From the NCBI GenBank assembly GCA_012511645.1, contig JAAZFP010000304.1, positions 1-6,264 on the forward strand: a stretch of 6,264 nucleotides of DNA, read 5' to 3'. The DNA comes from Microbacteriaceae bacterium (GTDB taxonomy: Bacteria; Actinomycetota; Actinomycetes; Actinomycetales; Microbacteriaceae). A model generated the notes under the pieces. The model had not been told where the DNA came from. It was given only the letters and a program-made list of their open reading frames with translations, and did not search any database. Positions 1 to 5,035 of the stretch are shown here, piece by piece. Position 1 is the stretch's first letter. The number at the start of each line of letters is the position of its first letter. Made by a program: the position numbers and the translations under genes.

Positions 1-1
1 A

Positions 2-508
2 GCACAGACTGAGCACGCACGCGAGATCACGGTGACCTGGCAAGATCCGGCGGTGGGGTTGGCAGAGCTGCCACAGCTGAGTGGGATTGACTACCTGCGG
101 AAGATGATGGCGGGGGAGCTGCCGGGTGCGCCAATCGCGAGTCACATGCTCATGGAGGTCACTGAGGTTGCGGAGGGGACGGTCACGTTCCGTTGCCAGC
201 CGAACGAGTCGCATTACAACCCGATTGGCATGGTGCACGGTGGGCTCGTGTGCACGCTGCTCGACTCGGCGTTGGGGTGCGCCGCGCAGCCGCTGTTGCC
301 GGCTGGGGTCGGCTACACCTCGATTGAGATCAAGGTGAACTACCTGCGCCCGGTCTCTGCTGACAGTGGTCCGCTCACCTGCGTGGGCCGGGTGACCAAG
401 CCGGGGCGTCGGGTGACCTTTGCCGAGGGCGAGGTGCTCGACAACCAGGGCAAGGCAGTGGCCACGGCGTCGGGTAGCTTGCTGGTGTTTCCGATTGGAC
501 AGGGTTAG
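2..508 (+). CDS. PaaI-family hotdog-fold thioesterase, possibly 5'-partial
   Basis: Probable acyl-CoA thioesterase of the PaaI/4HBT hotdog family, which hydrolyses aryl- or acyl-CoA thioesters in the cytoplasm; the substrate here is unknown. Counting from the in-frame GTG at 32 (158 codons), the hallmark HYNPIGMVHGG spans residues 61-71, with N63 and H69-G70-G71, followed by LLDSALGCA with the conserved acidic D78. The second conserved block GYTSIEIKVNYLRP (residues 94-107) is the usual strand and substrate-binding part. A single hotdog domain fills the protein, the normal family size. The GTG at 32 lacks a convincing Shine-Dalgarno, and the frame stays open to base 2 (AQTEHAREIT before VTWQDP). 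Related actinobacterial proteins, as I recall them, often carry residues before the TW-DP segment, so the true start may lie left of the window. It converges on the HNH gene with 10 bases between stop codons. Family assignment is firm; substrate and start are not. Confidence 0.9.
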   Translation, partial: AQTEHAREITVTWQDPAVGLAELPQLSGIDYLRKMMAGELPGAPIASHMLMEVTEVAEGTVTFRCQPNESHYNPIGMVHGGLVCTLLDSALGCAAQPLLPAGVGYTSIEIKVNYLRPVSADSGPLTCVGRVTKPGRRVTFAEGEVLDNQGKAVATASGSLLVFPIGQG

Positions 509-518
509 GCGAGCGGGG

Positions 519-2054
519 CTAGAAGCCCGGTGGCGCGTTCGCTTCGGCGGGAGCCCGGCCTTTGGCTCGTGGCCGGTGCGGCCTGAATCGCACCGAGCTC
601 TTTGGGGTGTCACGATAATGGCGGCCGCTTGGCGCGCGCCAGGTATAGACCCCACCCTCTGACTGCACTGGATGCCAACCAGAGTGTTTCATGAACTTCC
701 AGTGCTTGAGCACGTGATGTCGCCTGCAGAGGTGGCCCGTGTTCTCGGGTGAGGTCGTGCCGCCCTCCGAATAGGCGACGGTGTGGTCGATGTCGCAGCG
801 GTCGAGCCGCGTGATGCAGCCCATGAACCGGCAGTGCTGGTCGCGAGCACCGAGTAGCCGCTTGAGATCTTCGGATGGCTGGTAGCGGTCGACGGCAAGT
901 ACCGCGCCGCTGACGGGATGGGTCATCACTCGCGCCCATGATTTCGAGCCACCAGCGAGCTTCATCGCGACCGAGCGTGGAATCGGGCCATACCCCGCAA
1001 GCTCGGCGGGCGAAAGGTACGGCGAAACCTCGGGCCCGTGTGAGCCAGCCAGCGCGAACACCGGAACCGACACCTGCACGCGGCCGGTGATGGCCGCGAG
1101 TGGGTCACCACTGTTGCCGCTATTGCCGCTGCTACCGTTGCCCTTGCCGCGCGACTCGGTGGTCGCTGCGAGGCGGGCGCAGGCGGCTGACGCCGAGAGG
1201 AGCATCTTTGCCGCGGCGTCGCTGCTGCCGCCCGTGAGCAGGAGCTCGACGAGCACGTCGAGCTCGACCTGTGCGCGGGTGCGCGGGTCTGGCTGCTCTG
1301 TCTTGTCTTGTTCGCGCTTGCCGCCGGCATCAGTCGCATGTGCGTTGCGCCGTTCGTCTTGGTGCACGACCCGTGCGATGCGACTCAGGCGGTCTTTGAT
1401 TGCGAATGCTTCGACGGCGCCAAGGGTTGCGGTCAGCTTGGCCATGCCGTCGTCGAGGCTCGTCACGCGCACCTCCCGGCCGGTTCGTGCGTCGTCGTAG
1501 CGCTCGTCGATAGTGCGCTCGGCGTGCACTTCGGCGAGGCGCTTCGCGTGCGGTTTCAGCTGATGGGCAGTCATCTCGAGCGCGAGGGGCAGCACATCGG
1601 CCTCGTAGCGGGCGCGCGCTTCAACTGTGGCAATGACATTGCCTGCAGTCGTGATGACATCAGTGTGCGCGACTGACAGCTCCCCCTCGCGAAGAGCAGC
1701 GGAGGCCCGCGGATACCTGGTGACCAGTGTTGAAGCCTGGGCGATGCGGTGGGCTGCGGCGAGGTGGCCGGTGCGGGTGACGAGCGCGACCTCGGAGGCG
1801 GTGCTGCGGTGCATCAGCTCGCCATGGTCTGGGTGCTCGTCGGCGATGGCCAGCTGATCACTGAGCGAAGAGAGCCTGGCGAGCACTGTCGCGCGCTCGT
1901 GGTCGAGTCGATTCGCCGTGATTGTGAGTTGCTCGACTTTGCTCAGCGCTGACTGGTATTCGGCGAGCAGCTGCGGCGCACCGATGACACCCGTGGCGGG
2001 GAGATGCCCGTGTGACTGGGTCCCCTCAGGGTGAGAGAAGTGTGGTGCGTTCAT
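519..2054 (-). CDS. DUF222/13E12-type HNH endonuclease-like protein
   Basis: Member of the actinobacterial DUF222 plus HNH family (REP13E12-like), usually annotated HNH endonuclease; a biological role is not established for most members. Residues about 29-73 look like a coiled coil. The DUF222 region fills the middle, with family signatures RTRAQVELDVLVELL and VQVSVPVFALAG. Between these two lies a Gly/Ser/Asn linker (about residues 302-316). The C-terminal HNH domain (about 398-450) looks intact: C408-x4-C413, the C420-D-I-D-H424 core, N438, and L442-C443-x2-H446-H447. The Cys pairs should bind a structural zinc and the HNH residues a catalytic metal. It is followed by a basic tail rich in Pro and Arg. 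Start at ATG 2054 is supported by a GGAA 7 bases upstream and a possible promoter beyond it. The gene stands alone on the - strand between two + strand units, and no transposase or terminal repeats were seen. Full length at 511 aa with no frameshift. Confidence 0.92.
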   Translation of the reverse strand: MNAPHFSHPEGTQSHGHLPATGVIGAPQLLAEYQSALSKVEQLTITANRLDHERATVLARLSSLSDQLAIADEHPDHGELMHRSTASEVALVTRTGHLAAAHRIAQASTLVTRYPRASAALREGELSVAHTDVITTAGNVIATVEARARYEADVLPLALEMTAHQLKPHAKRLAEVHAERTIDERYDDARTGREVRVTSLDDGMAKLTATLGAVEAFAIKDRLSRIARVVHQDERRNAHATDAGGKREQDKTEQPDPRTRAQVELDVLVELLLTGGSSDAAAKMLLSASAACARLAATTESRGKGNGSSGNSGNSGDPLAAITGRVQVSVPVFALAGSHGPEVSPYLSPAELAGYGPIPRSVAMKLAGGSKSWARVMTHPVSGAVLAVDRYQPSEDLKRLLGARDQHCRFMGCITRLDRCDIDHTVAYSEGGTTSPENTGHLCRRHHVLKHWKFMKHSGWHPVQSEGGVYTWRAPSGRHYRDTPKSSVRFRPHRPRAKGRAPAEANAPPGF

Positions 2055-2091
2055 GGGTCTATTCCATCAGGTACCACTGACACGGAGGAGG

Positions 2092-2120
2092 GTTATCCAC
2101 AGGTGAAAAGGCCAGCTCAA
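2092..2120 (-). promoter_or_regulatory. Putative promoter of the HNH gene
   Basis: Read on the - strand, TTGAGC (complement of 2115-2120) lies 17 bases before GATAAC (complement of 2092-2097). Each hexamer matches 4 of 6 positions of the housekeeping sigma consensus, at the ideal spacing. Transcription would begin about 30 bases upstream of the ATG at 2054. The -10 element lies inside a DnaA-box sequence. The call is by inspection only; actinobacterial promoters tolerate weak -35 elements, so chance cannot be excluded. Confidence 0.4.
2093..2101 (+). promoter_or_regulatory. DnaA-box consensus TTATCCACA
   Basis: TTATCCACA is an exact match to the classical DnaA-binding 9-mer (TTATNCACA). It is intergenic and overlaps the putative -10 of the HNH gene, so bound DnaA could block or time that promoter. 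Only one perfect box is present. A degraded relative, TAGTCCACA, lies at 2238-2246 with two mismatches. There is no cluster and no dnaA or dnaN neighbour, so this is not a replication origin. A single 9-mer can occur by chance. Confidence 0.4.
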
Positions 2121-2362
2121 AGGATGTTTTTGAAGTCTGTGATTACCTACAAGAAAGAGTGAGAATCGTCATTGAGCACCCTACAAAAACAAGGCGCAAA
2201 CGCATTGGTCTTTCCTGCAGATGAGGGTGGGGATTCGTAGTCCACAGGTTCAGCAGTCCGCAGGCGCCGACGTTTGGCCCCAAGAGATTGGTCCGTCGCC
2301 GGTGGCCGGCTATTTCGCTGCTGAAGTCCTGTCAGCGTCCAGCCAATGTAGTGGCACCGCAC

Positions 2363-2368
2363 TACCCT
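2363..2368 (+). promoter_or_regulatory. Possible -10 element for a leaderless DUF4031-HD mRNA
   Basis: TACCCT fits the actinobacterial TANNNT -10 pattern and ends 6 bases before the ATG at 2375. Transcription would then start at or beside the A of the start codon, giving a leaderless message. This agrees with the lack of any Shine-Dalgarno before that ATG. No good -35 is seen. An alternative is TTGGTC (2288-2293), 17 bases, then TATTTC (2311-2316), which would leave a leader of about 50 bases. Both are weak. Confidence 0.3.
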
Positions 2369-2374
2369 TGGGCT

Positions 2375-3394
2375 ATGGCGATTCTCATTGATCCGCCGCG
2401 ATGGCCAGCGCACGGCACGCTGTGGAGCCACCTGGTGTCTGACCGGGACTATGACGAGCTGCACGCCTTTGCGGCACGACTCTCGCTGCCGCGCCGCAGC
2501 TTTGGCCTTGACCACTATGACATTCCCGCATCGCTGTATGAGCGGGCGGTCGCGCTGGGTGCGATCGCCGTCGATGCCCGCGATGTCGTGCATCGCCTGC
2601 GAGACTCGGGTCTGCGTGTGCGTCACATTGATCGGGATGCGACGCGCCCAATCCGTCGTCGCCAGTATCTGATCGCCGAGTGGGCGGCGCTCGGCACCGC
2701 GGCTGGGGCGGTTCGATCCTCGCGCGAACTCGAGGCGTGGCAGCGCCTCGGCGACGAACTCATCGCCCGCTGGAACGAGCCGCACCGACGCTACCACGAT
2801 GAGATACACCTCGAGGATGTGCTGCTCTCGCTTGACCACCTTGGCACGCGTGGTGAATGGCTCGCGCCCGAGACGCTGCTCGCCGCCTGGTTCCACGATG
2901 CTGTCTACCAGGGCACGGCGACCGACGAGGAGGATTCGGCGGAGCTTGCGGTCGCGCTGTTGGGGGCGCACGGTCTCGGGGCAGGGATCACCCAGCACGT
3001 CGGTGAGCTCATCGTTGCGACGAAGCCGTCGCTTGCGGGAGCGAGCAGGCAAGGGGCCAGTACTGAGCTTCAGACAGCAGCCGGCCCACTCGCGCACCTG
3101 CTCGACGCCGATCTCGCGATCTTTGGCGCGAGCGACAGCCGATACCTGCGCTACAAGACGGCTGTGCGAGCCGAGTATGCGCACCTGCCCGAGCCAGACT
3201 TCAGGCGCGGCCGCGCCGAGATTCTGCAAGGATATCTCGGCGCTCCCCAGATCTACCGCACCACTGCGGCTCGAGACCTGTGGGAGCACCGGGCCCGCAC
3301 AAACCTCGAACGTGAGATCGGTGAATTGCTCGGGAGCGCATCGGACAGCAACGCTCGCGCGAGCACCCGAACCCGCCTAACCGAAGGAGCCTGA
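2375..3394 (+). CDS. DUF4031 - HD-superfamily phosphohydrolase fusion protein
   Basis: A 339-residue two-domain protein. Residues about 1-85 match DUF4031, a short actinobacterial domain of unknown function, with its conserved pattern: D6-P-P-x-W-P-A-H-G, W17-S-H-L-V-S-D23, E28-L-H30, D46-H-Y-D49-I-P. A linker leads to an HD domain (about 118-339) like the predicted metal-dependent phosphohydrolases of COG4339: RYH141-x3-H145, A171-W-F-H174-D175, LLDADLAIFG with D244/D246, then VRAEY and the GRAEILQGYL segment. H141, H174-D175 and a later Asp are the expected metal ligands. The likely activity is phosphate-ester hydrolysis of an unknown, perhaps nucleotide, substrate in the cytoplasm. Oddity: at the ATKP segment (215-218) I expect a His after AT-K/R in relatives, but Pro is present. 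Start ATG 2375 is chosen because the DUF4031 motif begins there; an in-frame TTG at 2288 would add 29 unrelated residues. First gene of the operon; its stop lies 1 base before the next ATG. Confidence 0.87.
   Translation: MAILIDPPRWPAHGTLWSHLVSDRDYDELHAFAARLSLPRRSFGLDHYDIPASLYERAVALGAIAVDARDVVHRLRDSGLRVRHIDRDATRPIRRRQYLIAEWAALGTAAGAVRSSRELEAWQRLGDELIARWNEPHRRYHDEIHLEDVLLSLDHLGTRGEWLAPETLLAAWFHDAVYQGTATDEEDSAELAVALLGAHGLGAGITQHVGELIVATKPSLAGASRQGASTELQTAAGPLAHLLDADLAIFGASDSRYLRYKTAVRAEYAHLPEPDFRRGRAEILQGYLGAPQIYRTTAARDLWEHRARTNLEREIGELLGSASDSNARASTRTRLTEGA
3383..3389 (+). promoter_or_regulatory. Strong Shine-Dalgarno for the DUF1801 gene
   Basis: GAAGGAG lies 6 bases before the ATG at 3396 and inside the last codons of the upstream gene. 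It is the clearest ribosome-binding site in the window. It fixes the DUF1801 start and indicates co-transcription with the DUF4031-HD gene. Confidence 0.8.
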
Positions 3395-3395
3395 G

Positions 3396-3818
3396 ATGGC
3401 CGCTAAAGCCCCCGCCATGTCGCCGTCCGACATGCCCGTGAGTGACGTGTTGGACCGTGCGACGGGCCCTCGCCGAGCCGAGGTTGACGAGTTGCTCGCC
3501 TTGCATGCTGAGGTGAGCGGTGAGAGCCCCGTGGTCTGGGCGGGCCGCATTCTCGGGTTTGGTGAGTACGAGTACCGCTATGAGAGCGGGCACAGCGGCA
3601 GGGCTCCGCTGCTTGCGTTCGCTCCCGGCGCGGCCAGGCACACGATCTATCTCGCGAACGACTTTTCGGAGCGCTGGCCTGACCTCATGCAGCAGCTCGG
3701 CCCGCACCGGGCGAGCAAAGTTTGCCTCTATCTCACCCGTCTCACCGGCGTCGACCGTGAGGTGTTGCGCGAGTTGCTGCGGCGTTCGCTTGCTGACACG
3801 CTCGATCAATGGGCCTGA
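3396..3818 (+). CDS. DUF1801 domain protein
   Basis: A 140-residue single-domain protein of the DUF1801 family (YdhG-like fold). The family pattern is clear: an N-terminal helix RAEVDELLALHAEVSGE, then VVWAGRILGFGEYEYRYESG (W-x6-GFG-x-Y-x-YxSG), LLAFAPGAARHTIYLAN, and the C-terminal KVCLYLTRL--VDREVLRELLRRS segment. Bacillus YdhG of this fold is described as frataxin-like (Fra), but I see nothing that proves iron binding here, so the function is open. No signal peptide or membrane segment; likely cytoplasmic. The start is fixed by the GAAGGAG site 6 bases upstream. The gene begins 1 base after the DUF4031-HD stop, and its own stop TGA at 3816-3818 overlaps a possible ATG (3809) of the oxidoreductase frame. 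Confidence 0.88.
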   Translation: MAAKAPAMSPSDMPVSDVLDRATGPRRAEVDELLALHAEVSGESPVVWAGRILGFGEYEYRYESGHSGRAPLLAFAPGAARHTIYLANDFSERWPDLMQQLGPHRASKVCLYLTRLTGVDREVLRELLRRSLADTLDQWA

Positions 3819-3907
3819 CGGAGAGGCTCAGTTCAGAGGCGCGGCCAAAAATCGCCCTGCGGAGCACTCGCTGGAATACCCGCAGCCGGCGCACGGTTGC
3901 ACTGAGC

Positions 3908-5035
3908 ATGCAGAAGGTCGACGTGCTCGTGATCGGCGCCGGCCAGGCGGGGCTCTCTGCTGCCTACCACCTGCAGCACCGGGGGTTCGTGCCGGCGACA
4001 CGCGCGAGCCAAGCCAGCACGGGCTCTGACAGTACCGCCGAGCGCACCTTCGTCGTGCTCGACGCCGAGACCGGCCCGGGCGGCGCGTGGCGTCACCGGT
4101 GGGAGTCGCTCAAGATGGCGACTGTCAACGGTATCTACGAACTGCCTGGCTTCGCCGTGCCACCCGCCGACCCCGAGGCGGCCAGCCGCGACGTGCTGCC
4201 CGCCTACTTCGGCGACTACGAAGCGCGCTTCAACCTCGAGGTGCAGCGGCCGGTGCGGGTGAAGCAGGTGCGCTACGCGGAGGGAAATGGGGCTGCGGCC
4301 GAGGGCAGCGCCAGCACTCCGCACCGCTTCGTCGTCGACACCGATCGCGGCACCTGGCTTGCACGATATGTGATCAACTCGACTGGCACCTGGACGCGTC
4401 CGTACTGGCCGAGCTACCCTGGGCAGTCGACGTTCACCGGCCGCCAGCTGCACGTGCACGACTACGTCTCGGCCCGCGATTTCGCGGGGCAACGCGTGGT
4501 GATCGTGGGCGCCGGCATCTCGGCGACGCAGCTGCTCGAAGAGATCTCGCGCGTCACCGACACCTTCTGGGTGACCCGCAGCGAACCCGAGTGGGTCGAC
4601 CACTTCACGCAGCCCGAGATCATTGCGGCGCTCGCCGTCGCTGAAGAGCGGGTGCGCCAGGGCCTGCCGCCGCAGAGTGTGGTGCGCGTCACCGGCATGC
4701 ACCGCACCCCATGGATCGAGCGCGCCGACGAGCGCGGGGTGCTCGTGCGGCACCCCATGTTCGAGAGCATCGAACCGACCGGAGTGCGCATGCCCGACGG
4801 CAGCCTCGAGCCAGCCGATGCGATCCTGTGGGCGACGGGGTTCAGCGCGGAACTGAGGCACCTCGCGCCGCTCGGCCTGCGCACCCCTGCCGGAGGCATC
4901 CGCGTCGCCGACGGCCGCTCGCTTGATGAGCCGAACCTGTTCGTCATCGGCTACGGCCCCTCGCAGTCGACCGTTGGCGCGAACCGGGCGGGGCGCGATG
5001 CCGTGCGCGCGATCCTCGCCGAGTGGCCGGCCTAA
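3908..5035 (+). CDS. FAD-dependent oxidoreductase, flavin-monooxygenase-like (COG2072 type)
   Basis: A 375-residue two-dinucleotide-domain flavoprotein. The FAD-binding Rossmann motif G10-A-G-Q-A-G15 follows VDVLVI at the N-terminus. GPGGAW61RHRWESLKM is the typical second FAD-contact segment. F176-T-G-R-Q-L-H182-x3-Y186 matches the FxGxxxHxxxY/W fingerprint of flavin monooxygenases and Baeyer-Villiger relatives. G201-A-G-I-S-A206 is the NAD(P)H site, and W308-A-T-G-F312 is the ATG motif. The protein probably uses NADPH and O2, or acts as a soluble reductase; the substrate is unknown. Start: ATG 3908 puts the glycine motif 10 residues in, as usual. An in-frame ATG at 3809 would overlap the upstream stop by 10 bases and add 33 Arg/Ser-rich residues that resemble nothing. 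Neither start has a good Shine-Dalgarno. The stop TAA overlaps the photolyase ATG, implying translational coupling. Confidence 0.88.
   Translation: MQKVDVLVIGAGQAGLSAAYHLQHRGFVPATRASQASTGSDSTAERTFVVLDAETGPGGAWRHRWESLKMATVNGIYELPGFAVPPADPEAASRDVLPAYFGDYEARFNLEVQRPVRVKQVRYAEGNGAAAEGSASTPHRFVVDTDRGTWLARYVINSTGTWTRPYWPSYPGQSTFTGRQLHVHDYVSARDFAGQRVVIVGAGISATQLLEEISRVTDTFWVTRSEPEWVDHFTQPEIIAALAVAEERVRQGLPPQSVVRVTGMHRTPWIERADERGVLVRHPMFESIEPTGVRMPDGSLEPADAILWATGFSAELRHLAPLGLRTPAGGIRVADGRSLDEPNLFVIGYGPSQSTVGANRAGRDAVRAILAEWPA

Larger units (their letters stand above)
2055..2374. other. Intergenic region between divergent transcription units
   Basis: This 320-base gap separates the leftward HNH gene from the rightward operon. 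It is visibly richer in A and T than the flanking genes between about 2100 and 2240. It contains the HNH promoter candidate, the DnaA box, a 9-base direct repeat TCCACAGGT (2096-2104 and 2241-2249), and a small GC hairpin (GCCGG-TGG-CCGGC, 2298-2310). It also holds promoter candidates for the operon near 2288-2316 and 2363-2368. Short frames inside, such as 21 codons from GTG 2159, lack convincing ribosome sites. No RNA gene, riboswitch or transposon end was recognised. Confidence 0.6.

Noticed and set aside
516..528. GGGCT-AGA-AGCCC hairpin between the convergent thioesterase and HNH genes as a shared terminator
   Set aside because: Only 5 base pairs, it covers the HNH stop codon, and no T-run follows on either strand.
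1108..1150. Short tandem repeat (Gly/Ser/Asn linker codons) as a phase-variable tract
   Set aside because: The repeats are imperfect, few, and in multiples of three, so slippage would only change linker length.
2159..2224. 21-codon frame from GTG 2159 encoding a basic peptide (VRIVIEHPTKTRRKR...)
   Set aside because: The purine stretch before it is too close to act as a normal ribosome site, and a frame this short is likely to be chance.
2093..2246. Replication origin suggested by DnaA-box-like sequences
   Set aside because: Only one perfect and one two-mismatch box, no cluster, no AT-rich unwinding element, and no dnaA/dnaN neighbourhood.
2298..2310. GCCGG-TGG-CCGGC hairpin as a terminator or regulatory stem
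   Set aside because: Five base pairs with a 3-base loop in GC-rich DNA is expected by chance, and no convincing U-tract follows.
2147..3289. 380-codon open frame on the - strand across the intergenic region and DUF4031-HD gene
   Set aside because: No recognisable domain, composition typical of an antisense shadow, and the + strand has an unmistakable two-domain protein.
3201..3809. 202-codon open frame on the - strand opposite the end of DUF4031-HD and the DUF1801 gene
   Set aside because: Antisense shadow of two supported genes; no motif.
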